Assembly (NCBI GenBank): GCA_963704535.1
Contig: OY969916.1
Span: 1,736,001 to 1,800,000 of the forward strand
Reading direction: 5' to 3'
Length of the DNA: 64,000 bases
Source of the DNA: G963704535 sp963704535
Lineage (GTDB): Bacteria; Chloroflexota; Chloroflexia; Chloroflexales; Roseiflexaceae
How positions within the stretch are numbered: position 1 is the first letter of the stretch; the number at the start of each line of letters is the position of its first letter. Shown in pieces: positions 52,016 through 60,254 of the stretch. The notes beneath the pieces were generated by a model. That model was not told where the DNA came from, did not search any database, and saw only the letters and a program-made list of their open reading frames with translations. The position numbers and the translations under genes were made by a program.

Positions 52016-52137
52016 GAGCGGCGCAAGCGTGTGGATGTCGATCTCAATGGCGAGACTTCATCCTCCCGTCTCCCTATCGTAAATGCACCCGGCGCGTAGT
52101 ATAGCATAGGTCGCCCACGACACCCGCCACATACGCG

Positions 52138-52166
52138 TTGACGTCGTACGGCTCGACCGCTATACT
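52138..52166 (+). promoter_or_regulatory. Sigma-70-like promoter for the NERD/FHA gene
   Basis: TTGACG (52138-52143), a 17-base spacer and TATACT (52161-52166). Start expected near 52173, 27 bases before the GTG. Confidence 0.7.
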
Positions 52167-52199
52167 CTCAGTGAGCCAACTCGCACGAAAGGTGTAAGC

Positions 52200-53186
52200 G
52201 TGGACCCACAGATCTACCTTGGCCAGATCCCGGCGACCCCCCAAGATCGGCGCGCCCTACGCGCCCGCGCACTCGACCTGGGCGAGCGCCTCAGTATGAC
52301 GCGCCCGCCTGAGCCGACGTATCTGCTGCTGAACTTCGCCGCAGGCACGGCGCCGGCGGAGCGCGAGATTGAGCTGCTGGTGCTGCGGCCGGAGGCCCTG
52401 CTCGTCGGCGCGATCAGGGAATATCGCGGCCCAGTCGAGGTGGTGCAAAGCGGGCGCTGGACCTACCGTGCCACCGGCGAGCCGATCCGCGACCGGAATG
52501 ACCAGACGCCGCTCCAACTTGTCCACGCGCAGCGGGATGCCGTGCGCGCCTGGCTCAATCGCGAGGCTGGCCAGCTCACCGGCGCCGCGCCCGACGCGCA
52601 GCCCTTCGAGCGCACGGTCGGGGCGGTGATCTGCGCGCCCTCGCTGCCCCCCAACTCGCGCATCGCACTCGATGTCACCCAGCACCGCCAGTGGCTGAAG
52701 GTCCTCGGCCTGGACGAACTGCCCGGCCTGGCGGCCATGCTACGCACTGGCGTGCAACTGGCCGAGCCGTCGCTGCGGGTGATCGCCGGGGAGATTCTGG
52801 GCGGGCGCCTATGGCACGACGGCACCGGCTTCCTGTTCGACCTGGCCCTCTGCCGCTTCCAGCTCCGGCTGCTCGACGCGGAAGGCCGGGCCGGCGCGGT
52901 GCTGCCGCTGACCGAGGGCGAGAACATCGTCGGGCGGCGCCGCGCGCCGCAGCACCACGAGCACCGGCTGATGTTGGCCGGCGACGACCTGGTGTCGAGC
53001 GATCATGCGGCGCTGATCTGCGAGGAGGGCGACCAGGTGCGCCTGCGCGACACCAGCAAGAACGGCACCTGGGTCACGCCGCCGGGCGGGGCTGAGGTAC
53101 GTGTCCACGGCGAGTGCATGATCGGCCCTGGCACGCTGCTGCGGATGGGCGTCACGCTGATGCGGCTGGAGCTACTTGAGGTCTAA
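52200..53186 (+). CDS. NERD-like and FHA-domain fusion protein
   Basis: 328 residues from GTG 52200. Residues 45-190 look like a NERD (nuclease-related) domain: REIELLVLRPEALLVGAIREYRG and TPLQLVHAQRDAVRAWL. The acidic/lysine residues of an active nuclease are not clearly present (IREYRG instead of EVKN). Residues 225-325 are an FHA domain: ENIVGRRRAPQHHEHRLML, DLVSSDHAALI and RDTSKNGTWVTPPGG, which keep the Arg, Ser-x-x-His and Asn-Gly of phosphothreonine binding. It may link kinase signalling to DNA. It stands alone with its own promoter. Confidence 0.8.
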   Translation: MDPQIYLGQIPATPQDRRALRARALDLGERLSMTRPPEPTYLLLNFAAGTAPAEREIELLVLRPEALLVGAIREYRGPVEVVQSGRWTYRATGEPIRDRNDQTPLQLVHAQRDAVRAWLNREAGQLTGAAPDAQPFERTVGAVICAPSLPPNSRIALDVTQHRQWLKVLGLDELPGLAAMLRTGVQLAEPSLRVIAGEILGGRLWHDGTGFLFDLALCRFQLRLLDAEGRAGAVLPLTEGENIVGRRRAPQHHEHRLMLAGDDLVSSDHAALICEEGDQVRLRDTSKNGTWVTPPGGAEVRVHGECMIGPGTLLRMGVTLMRLELLEV

Positions 53187-53196
53187 CGAGCCAGGA

Positions 53197-53271
53197 CCAT
53201 GTTGCGTGTTACGTGTTACGTGTTGCGTAAGTCGGCGCGACGCAACACGCAACACGTAACACGTAACACCC
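53197..53271. repeat. Heptamer inverted repeat (CGTGTTA/CGTGTTG type)
   Basis: GTTGCGTGTTACGTGTTACG pairs with CGTAACACGTAACAC and GACGCAACACGCAACACG around an AAGTCGGCG centre. It may end the NERD/FHA and pyridoxamine-oxidase-like transcripts, which converge on it. Confidence 0.9.
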
Positions 53272-53300
53272 TCGCGGGGATAGTTTATTTTCGAGACTCC

Positions 53301-53792
53301 CTAACGGTTCGTGTCTTCCTGCCAGTTGTGTACGCTGCCGCCCTGGCCCAGCATCACGGTCCCAGGAAGCACCCGCAGGCGCCACGGCTCTAACCGCAGC
53401 GCGGCGAACGCTTCCGCCGTGGGGCTACCCCAGGCCGGAATGATCGCCGGATCGTAGCCGACCGGCGGCGGGGCATTGAGAAACAGGTTCCAGACCATGG
53501 TCCGCGTCTCGTCATCGAAGGCCCATGTTGCTCGGCAGTCGGCAACACAGGTGTCGTGCGCGGGCGCCCAATAGCTTATCGACATGAAAGGGCTGGCATT
53601 GAGGTGGGCACGTTTTATGGCCGTCGGACTTGTGGCGATCCAGCCCACCAGCAGGGTGCCATCCCACTGCCAGATTGGGTGCAGGATCCGTGAACGGGGT
53701 CGCCCATGCAAATCGACTGTCGCCGCGCTGCACCACACAATTCGGTGAGCCATCTCCACGAAAGCCGGGGCGACTTCGGAAAGGTCGTTCAT
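53301..53792 (-). CDS. Pyridoxamine 5'-phosphate oxidase-family (flavin split-barrel) protein
   Basis: 163 residues from ATG 53792, with GGAGAGA upstream; the longer frame is unlikely. The split-barrel signature is IVWCSAATVDLHGRPRSRIL, LLVGWIATSPTAIKRAHLN and the closing RVLPGTVMLGQ. Such proteins bind FMN or F420 and reduce or oxidise small molecules. The F420 type is frequent in Chloroflexi. The substrate is unknown. Confidence 0.82.
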   Translation of the reverse strand: MNDLSEVAPAFVEMAHRIVWCSAATVDLHGRPRSRILHPIWQWDGTLLVGWIATSPTAIKRAHLNASPFMSISYWAPAHDTCVADCRATWAFDDETRTMVWNLFLNAPPPVGYDPAIIPAWGSPTAEAFAALRLEPWRLRVLPGTVMLGQGGSVHNWQEDTNR

Positions 53793-53855
53793 CTGCTCTC
53801 TCCTCTGTTGACGATAGACGCCCCCTATTCTAAATCCTGCGTCGAAGGTCTGCAA

Positions 53856-54143
53856 GGAGAAAGAGCCCTATACGCTCAGACCTGACAGGTCTTAAGGAAG
53901 ATGAGCAGTCTTCTATCTGGCCCTCATTAGTACTCTGAAAAGGGGGAGTTTGAGGGGGTTGCCCCCTCAAGAACCCCCTTTCCACCACGAAGCTTCGGCG
54001 ACAAATCAACCTTTTCAGACAGCTTCTTAGGGAATCGGAACATGTAAAGCGTCCCGGCGTGAAACGTGAAACGTGATGCGTGAGGGCCTTTCACGTTTTA
54101 TGTTTCACACGCGCTTTGAGATGAAGAAGAAGTTCAGAGTCCC
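53856..54143. repeat. G/C hairpin and heptamer repeats in a 288-base spacer
   Basis: 53930-54028 holds TGAAAAGGGGGAGTTTGAGG, GGGTTGCCCCCTC and AAGAACCCCCTTTCCACCAC. 54055-54112 holds CGTGAAACGTGAAACGTGAT with the reverse TTTCACGTTTTATGTTTCAC. No gene is seen in the rest. Confidence 0.85.
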
Positions 54144-55169
54144 TTAGTGCGCCAGCGCATACCCACCATCGGCGACAGGGACGGGCGTATCCGGCCAGGC
54201 CGACCGGCGGTCAAGCAATTCGACACCACGACGCGAGCCGTGCATCCGTGCGGCATGCCGCTGCGCCTGCTCGACCATCTCCCAGGCGATCGTCTCGGCG
54301 ACGGCGTCGGGCATCCCGCACAGGCCAAACTCAGCGTGAGTCAGCATAAAGCACTTGTTGTTAAGGTAGTCGATCGGTATAAAGGCCTGCCGGCCGGCGC
54401 GTTCGGTCAGCGCGATCTCGCTGGAGAACCAGGTGTAGCCGGAGATCGCGGCGATCGTGTGCGAGATTCGCTCTAGCTCGTGCAGCCTGTAGCAGGCCAT
54501 CTCGACCGGGGTCAGGGCGATGGTCTCGTGCGTAACCGGGTTCCAGAAGCAGGTCAGCACCCGACCAAAGCAGTTGTAGACCCGAAACCAGGCCGGGCGG
54601 CCGCTCAGGTCCAGCGGCGTGATGAACTCCTGGAGCAAGTAGTGATCGTCGGGGTCATACTCGCGCGCGGCGTCCAGCCCGGCGCGCGTGCCATCCATAT
54701 CAAGCACGACGCCGCCGGCACCCGATCCACCGGCCGGCTTGCAGACGATCCGGCGCCCCAGTAGACCGCGCTCGGCGATCGTCAGGTCGCGGCTGGGCTG
54801 CCAGGCGCGCCAGATCAGGGTCTGCGGCAGCGCGATCCCGGCGCGGGCCAGCTCGTGGTGCATCACGGCCTTGTCGCCGTAGACGCGCACCCGGTCGGGG
54901 TCATCGACGACCAGGCCGCCGGCGTCCTTGACGGCGCAACCGAGCGCGTAGTCGTTCCGAAAGGAGCGGCCCATATAGTCGATCAGGCAGCCGACCGTAA
55001 GCTCGCCATACGCCAGCGCCGTGCGCAGCACCTCGGCCTGGTCGTGGCTCTGGCAGTGGACGAAGATCATGCCGCGCATGCGAGCTTCGCGCTCCAGCAG
55101 GGTGATGAAGCGCGGCGGCGGGCCATCCTCGCGGCGCGCAAAGACGATGTCAAAATGATGCAGTGCCAT
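54144..55169 (-). CDS. ATP-grasp domain protein (RimK/glutathione-synthetase-like)
   Basis: 341 residues from ATG 55169 with AAGGAT upstream. An N-terminal Rossmann-like part (FDIVFARREDGPPPRF) precedes an ATP-grasp fold: GDKAVMHHELARAGIALPQT, the nucleotide Lys in RRIVCKPAGGSGAGGVVL, the lid QEFITPLDLSGRPAW, and the metal site IPIDYLNNKCFM. It should join a carboxylate to an amine or thiol through acyl phosphate. The product is unknown. It stands alone; a hairpin terminator separates it from the upstream glyoxalase gene. Confidence 0.85.
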   Translation of the reverse strand: MALHHFDIVFARREDGPPPRFITLLEREARMRGMIFVHCQSHDQAEVLRTALAYGELTVGCLIDYMGRSFRNDYALGCAVKDAGGLVVDDPDRVRVYGDKAVMHHELARAGIALPQTLIWRAWQPSRDLTIAERGLLGRRIVCKPAGGSGAGGVVLDMDGTRAGLDAAREYDPDDHYLLQEFITPLDLSGRPAWFRVYNCFGRVLTCFWNPVTHETIALTPVEMACYRLHELERISHTIAAISGYTWFSSEIALTERAGRQAFIPIDYLNNKCFMLTHAEFGLCGMPDAVAETIAWEMVEQAQRHAARMHGSRRGVELLDRRSAWPDTPVPVADGGYALAH

Positions 55170-55269
55170 GGTTATCCTTAGAGACTTTTTGAAAAGGGCA
55201 TTATCTCGCCATAGCATAGCAAGTTCGGGCCAATGTTGCAAATCGCCAAACCGAATCCGTACATGCGAG

Positions 55270-55310
55270 AAGGGGTGTGGAGAGCGCCGCTGGCGCTCTC
55301 CACACCCCTT
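55270..55310. terminator. Hairpin terminator after the glyoxalase gene
   Basis: AAGGGGTGTGGAGAGCGCC and GGCGCTCTCCACACCCCTT form a perfect 19-bp stem with a GCT loop. It lies 22 bases beyond the glyoxalase stop. No clear T run follows on the leftward strand, so it may also be an RNA 3'-end stabiliser. Confidence 0.7.
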
Positions 55311-55332
55311 CCCAATTACTCACAAAGCTCGG

Positions 55333-55702
55333 CTACTTGTACGAGTACAGCGCCAGCACATTCCCTTCGCTGTCGGCGATCGTCGCGTAGAACCCGGCCT
55401 CGCCCATCGAGGTTTTGGCTTCCACGACCTTGCCCCCGTTCGAACTCGACCCGCGTGAGGTGATCGGTCAGATCCTCGCCGGCGTCAACATAGATCAGCG
55501 GCCCTTTGTCGCTCGGCTCGAAGTTCTTGGTCTGGTTCAGCGAGATACCAGGCCGGCCCTCTTGTGTCATGTCGGATAGGTTGGTGGTACGCCGCACTTC
55601 ATCCGTGCGAATCTCGGTCGGCTCAAGCTTGAACACGGCCTGATAGAACTTCATGGCCCGCTCGATGTCCTTCACCGGGATCTCAATCCAGACTGCCTGC
55701 AT
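55333..55702 (-). CDS. Glyoxalase/bleomycin-resistance (VOC) protein, one-base frameshift
   Basis: Start ATG 55702 has GGAAAGGAGAG upstream. The fold opens MQAVWIEIPVKDIERAMKFYQ, the usual VOC entry, and continues to DHLTRVE. The raw frame then runs into nonsense. Removing one base at GAACTC (55442-55447, plus strand) gives SNGGKVVEAKTSMGEAGFYA and DSEGNVLALYSYK with a stop at 55333. The repaired length, about 122 residues, is normal for a single VOC domain. It may detoxify a small electrophile; the metal ligands are not obvious. Confidence 0.82.
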
Positions 55703-55765
55703 CCGGTCTCTCCTTTCCAAACATTTGTTCGACACGAGTATACGATCAAATGTTCGGATCGTCAA

Positions 55766-56698
55766 CTATTGTCGCAGACGCGGATCGAGGGCATCGCGCA
55801 GGCCGTCGCCAAGCAGATTGAAGCCCAGCACATTGATCATAATCGCCAAGCCGGGGAAGAAGACCAGGTGCGGCGCGCTGAAAACCTGGTTGCGCTCGGC
55901 GCTCAACATCGAGCCCCATTCGGGCGTCGGCGGCTGCGCGCCCAGCCCCAGGAACGAGAGCGCGGCCGTCTCCAGGATCGCGGTGCCGATGCCGAGCGTC
56001 CCCTGCACGATCAGCGGCGTGATCGCGTTGGGCATAATGTGGCGCGCCAGGATCGCGGCCGGGTGGACACCGACCACGCGCGCGGCCACGACGTAGTCCT
56101 CCTGCTTGGCGGCCAGGACGCTGGCCCGCATGACCCGTGCGTAGGCTGGGATCGAGACGATCGCGATCGCTAGCATCGCGTTCAGCAGCCCTGGGCCGAG
56201 CACGCTCACGATCGCGATCGACAACAGCAGCGAGGGGAAGGCCAGCACCACATCCAGCACCCGCATGATCAGATCGTCCAATCGCCCGCCCGCGTACCCG
56301 GCCACGGCGCCCAGCAGCACCCCGATCACGATGGCCGAGCCGACGGTGAGCAGCCCGACCGAGAGCGAGACGCGCGCGCCGTAGATCACGCGGCTCCACA
56401 CATCGCGCACATTGCCGTCGACGCCCATAATATGCTGGGGCTGGTCGGCCGGGCAGCCGAGCAGGTGGATGCACGGCCCCGAGCGCTTCTGGACTTTCTC
56501 GACGCCGATCAGCACCTGCTCAGGATCGTAGGAGGTAAGCAGCGGCGCGAAGATCGCGATCAGCATCAGGAGGATAATAATCGTGAGGCCGATCACCGCC
56601 GCCCGCTGGCGCAGAAAAGCCCGCCACGTCTGCTGCCACAGACTCTCCGGCACACGGGTCACGGTTCCGGCAGGCATGGTCGATTTTGTCGTTATCAT
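55766..56698 (-). CDS. Peptide/nickel ABC transporter permease (DppC type)
   Basis: 310 residues with six helices. The EAA loop is VVAARVVGVHPAAILARHIMPN, the ATPase contact. It starts with a cytosolic segment and TWRAFLRQRAAVIGLTIIIL, the usual DppC opening. A second in-frame Met lies seven codons in. It is the third gene of a leftward transporter operon; no ATPase genes follow inside the window. Confidence 0.93.
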   Translation of the reverse strand: MITTKSTMPAGTVTRVPESLWQQTWRAFLRQRAAVIGLTIIILLMLIAIFAPLLTSYDPEQVLIGVEKVQKRSGPCIHLLGCPADQPQHIMGVDGNVRDVWSRVIYGARVSLSVGLLTVGSAIVIGVLLGAVAGYAGGRLDDLIMRVLDVVLAFPSLLLSIAIVSVLGPGLLNAMLAIAIVSIPAYARVMRASVLAAKQEDYVVAARVVGVHPAAILARHIMPNAITPLIVQGTLGIGTAILETAALSFLGLGAQPPTPEWGSMLSAERNQVFSAPHLVFFPGLAIMINVLGFNLLGDGLRDALDPRLRQ

Positions 56699-56702
56699 TA
56701 TT

Positions 56703-56802
56703 ATTTACAATTTAGACAAGATTTCGGATGACGCTGTTCTACTTTACAATGTGGGTGGGAGAGACTGAGGGAGCTGCCCCCTCAAACCCCCTTTTTCCCA
56801 GA
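56703..56802. repeat. G/C hairpin element with TTAGACAAG arm
   Basis: TTTAGACAAGATTTCGGATG, then GCTGTTCTACTTTACAATGT, GGGAGCTGCCCCCTC and CCCCCTTTTTCCC. It matches the composite element at 33 kb over its left half. Confidence 0.88.
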
Positions 56803-56817
56803 ATTGCGAGTTGCGTG

Positions 56818-57897
56818 TCACTCAAACTGAATCCGCGGGTCAAGGAATGCGTAGGATAGATCGACCAGCAGATTCACGGCCACATACCCGAACGCGATCA
56901 CCAGCGTGAAGCCCTGGATGATCGGGTAATCGCGCGCGGTGATGCCGTCAAACAGCATGCGACCGACCCCCGCCAGCCCAAAGATCGTCTCGGTCAGCAC
57001 CGCGCCGCTGAACACCGCGCCGAGCTGGAGGCCGACGATCGTGACGATCGGCAGCAGAGCGTTGCGAAACGCGTGGCGGATGATCACCCGGCGCTCGGCC
57101 AGCCCCTTGGCGCGCGCCGTTCGCACGTAGTCGCGGCCCAGTACCTCCAGCGTACTTGATCGGGTCATCCGGGCGATGATCGCCATCGGGATCGTCGCGA
57201 GCGCCAGCGCGGGCAGGATCAGGTGCTTGATCGTGTCCCACAGCACGGCCCAGTTGAAGGTGATCAGCGAGTTGAACACATACAGATTGGCGAAGAACCC
57301 CAGCAAGCGCGCCGTGGTCGTATTCTTGGTCACGCTCCAGTTGTAGACCTCGTAGAACGGCGTGGCCTCCAGCCCCGACGACAGCCGCCCGGACGGGGGC
57401 AGCCAGAACGGGGTATCCTTGAGCAGCAGCGCAAAGACATAGGCCAGCATCAGTCCGAGCCAGAAGACCGGCATCGAGACGCCGACATTGGCCACCATCA
57501 TCGTGCCCAAGTCGACCGCCGAATTGCGCCGCAGCGCCGAGACAATACCGGCCGGGATGCCGAGCGCAGTCGCGATCAGCAGCGCGGCCAGCCCCAGCTC
57601 GATCGTCACCGGCAGGCGCTCCGCGACCAGTTGGGTCACCGGTCGCTTGAAGCGGATCGAATCGCCCAGGTCGCCGCGCAGCACATCGCGCACAAAGAAG
57701 CCGAACTGGATCGGGAGCGGGCGATCCAGCCCTTTCTCGCGGTTGAAGCGTTCGCAGATCTCTGGGGTGGCCTTCTCGCCAAGCTGCGCGGTGCAGGGCT
57801 CGCCGGGGATCAGCCGCGCCAGCATGAAGGTGACCACCAGGACGCCGATCAGCACCGGGAGCGAGGAGATAATCCGCCGGATGATAAATCTGAGCAT
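56818..57897 (-). CDS. Peptide/nickel ABC transporter permease (DppB type)
   Basis: 359 residues with six helices. The N-terminus MLRFIIRRIISSLPVLIGVL is typical, and the EAA loop is VRTARAKGLAERRVIIRHAFRNAL. An extended loop (SSGLEATPFYEVYNW) lies between helices three and four, as in many DppB proteins. It is paired with the DppC-type permease downstream and with the substrate-binding lipoprotein upstream. Confidence 0.94.
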   Translation of the reverse strand: MLRFIIRRIISSLPVLIGVLVVTFMLARLIPGEPCTAQLGEKATPEICERFNREKGLDRPLPIQFGFFVRDVLRGDLGDSIRFKRPVTQLVAERLPVTIELGLAALLIATALGIPAGIVSALRRNSAVDLGTMMVANVGVSMPVFWLGLMLAYVFALLLKDTPFWLPPSGRLSSGLEATPFYEVYNWSVTKNTTTARLLGFFANLYVFNSLITFNWAVLWDTIKHLILPALALATIPMAIIARMTRSSTLEVLGRDYVRTARAKGLAERRVIIRHAFRNALLPIVTIVGLQLGAVFSGAVLTETIFGLAGVGRMLFDGITARDYPIIQGFTLVIAFGYVAVNLLVDLSYAFLDPRIQFE

Positions 57898-57907
57898 AGC
57901 TTATTCC

Positions 57908-58095
57908 CATGAAACGTGTTGCGTGTTGCGTGTTGCGTGAAACGTGAACAGCGCCAGCCTTCACGTTTCAAGATGCGTGTTGCGTGAAACGTGAAACGTG
58001 AATAGCGCCAGCCTTCACGTTTCACGTTTTACGTTTCAAGATGCGTGTTACGTGAAACGTGAACAGCGCCAGCCTTCACGTTTCACGCTTCAAGA
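57908..58095. repeat. Three composite heptamer units between binding protein and permease
   Basis: Each unit has GTGTTGCGTGAAACGTGAA, an AGCGCCAGCC centre and TTCACGTTTCA. The units repeat three times over about 190 bases, each a weak hairpin. They may reduce permease expression relative to the binding protein. Confidence 0.88.
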
Positions 58096-58106
58096 GGCTT
58101 CTGAGA

Positions 58107-59952
58107 CTACTCCGCCGGCGGAGCGTTCAGGAAGCCGCCCCACAACGACGAGAAGTAGGTGAAGCTGCCGTCGCGGCCCTTGTGATACTCGTTCGCGACG
58201 TCCCACTGGACGGCCCACGACATCACCACGTCGTTGGCGTCGAAGTCCGACCCATCGTGGAACTTGACCCCCTCGCGCAGGGTGCAGGTCCAGACCGTCA
58301 GGTCGTCGTTCGGGTCGCAGGCGGTAGCCAGGCCCGGCTCGACCGCCGTGCCACCGATCTCATACGAGAGCAGCGCCTCGGTGACTTGCTCGCAGACCCG
58401 CAGCGCCTCGCCGTCGGTCTCGTCGGCGCAATACAGTCCCGGCGGCTCGCCGTTCTGCATCCACACAAACGTATCGCGGTCGCCCGGCGTCATCACCGAG
58501 AAGAACTCGTTGCCGAGCGGGCTGGAGTGGGCGTCCTGGATGTCGGCCTTGTAGGCGATCGCCGAGCCGCCGTGAGCGATCGGCACCATCGGGACGTGCG
58601 TCTTGAGCGCGTTGTTGGCCGTCTCATAGGACGGCATGCGCTCGGCGTTGTCGGCCAGGGCCGCGCCCTCTTGCAGCGCCGTCGTGATGTCGTCGAACTT
58701 GGTGCCGAACTGGTCGGACGCGCCGGTGCCGAAGTGGTAGTCGAGGAAGTTGGTCATATCGGGGTAGTCGGCGCCCCAGCCCAGCAGGTGCAGGCCCTTG
58801 AGATCGCCTGCAGAGGCGGCATCAAGGAACGCGCCTGACTCCATCACCTCGATCGTGATGTTGATGCCCAGATTATCCTTGAGCTGGGCCTGGATATCCT
58901 GCGCGACCTGGCCCGGCTGCGGCAGGTAGCCACGGACGACGTCGCGGTAGTTGAGGACCGTGTCGAAGCCGTCCGGGAACCCGGCCTCGGTCAGAAGCTG
59001 CTTGGCCGCCGCCGGATCGTACTCGTACCACGCATCGCCGGCACAGCCATTGGGGATCGAGCAGGGCGTGAAGTAGCTCGCGACCTCGGAGCCGCCCGGA
59101 TAGAAGTTGCTGACGATCCGCTCGCGGTCGATCGCCATGCCGATCGCCTGGCGCACCTTCTCATTATCGAACGGCGGGTAGGTGTTGTTCATGCCCACGT
59201 AGAAGACGTTCAGCGCCTCGCGCTCCTTCAGCTGGAGGGTCGGATCGTTGCGCACCGGCTCGAAGTCATCGGGGCCGATGTTGTCGATCCCATCCACCGT
59301 GCCGGACTGAAGCTCAAGCAGGCGCTGGGCCGCCTCGGCGCTCCAGCGAACGACCAGCGTCTCCGACTTGGCTTTCTCGCCCCAATACTCGTCGAAGCGC
59401 TTGAGGGTGATGCTATCGCCGCGCGCCCAGGTATCGACCATATACGGGCCGGTGCCGATCGGCTTCTCCAGGATCTCGCCGGTGCCGCCGGTCGAACTCG
59501 ATGTACTCGCTGGGCTGGATGGCGAAGGACGTAAAGGCGGCTTTGGAGGGGAACGCCGGGTCGGGAGCGCACATGGTAAAGCGAACGGTCGTTGGATCGA
59601 CGGCGGCGATCTCTTTGATCAGGCCGGTGTAGGGCTCATCGCAGCTAAGGGCAGCGGCGACGAGTAGCCCATTATTCTCGGTTAACCCACCGTTGCTCGC
59701 AGCGCTCGCGGCCGTCGGCGCGGCCGCCTCGGCGGTCGGCGCGGCGGTCGGCTCCGCAGCGGCGGTCGGTTGGGGCGCGGCGGTCGGCTCCGCAGCGGCG
59801 GTCGGCTGGGGCGCGGCGGTCGCCGGCGCCGCAGCAGTTGGCTGGGTGCCGCCCGCTGGCGTACCACCACAGGCGGCCAGGACCGGGATGATCAGGGCCA
59901 GCAAGAGCACCAGCGCGGCGCTCCGCCGCCATGAAATCCACAGCAGTCGCAT
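58107..59952 (-). CDS. Peptide ABC transporter substrate-binding lipoprotein, one-base frameshift
   Basis: About 614 residues after repair. The signal peptide ends LALIIPVLAACGGTP, a lipobox (Leu-Ala-Ala-Cys). A low-complexity linker of PTAAAEPTAAP units follows, then the SBP-5 fold (STIGAA-like DPTTVRFTMCAP, AIQPSEYIE). Removing one base at GAACTC (59494-59499, plus strand) restores STGGTGEILEKPIGTGPYMV and the rest to 58107 (GDSITLKRFDEYWG, QLLEL region, NPCSI-like TPCSIPNG). It delivers oligopeptides or related solutes to the permeases downstream. GGAAG precedes the ATG. Confidence 0.88.
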
Positions 59953-60254
59953 ATCATCTTCCTTTCCGGATCAGAGGAATCTGTACTATCTGAGCCTGCA
60001 CATTCGTGAATCAGAACAAATCGGCGGCGATCACCTCCTTTCGGCGGATACGTCGGCGTGCGCCAGCGGGGGCGGGGGTGAGACGGAAGGGTGCGCTGTG
60101 GTATGTGATATTCTGGCCGCGCCAGTATAGAGCGCAGGGGCGCCAGTGTCAAGTTTCGTAATACAGCAAACGTTTTCTGGGCGCACCTCTCAGAGACTGT
60201 TGGAAAGGGGCTCTTGAGGGGAGGCCCCTCAAACTCCCCCTTTCACATGATTTC
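59953..60254. other. Upstream region of the peptide importer, with hairpin element
   Basis: The first 150 bases upstream of the lipoprotein gene hold no recognisable gene; CGCCAGTATAGAGCG may contain a -10. A G/C hairpin (TTGAGGGGAGGCCCCTCAA with CTCCCCCTTT) occupies 60192-60245 and separates the AcuI-like gene from the importer operon. Confidence 0.6.
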
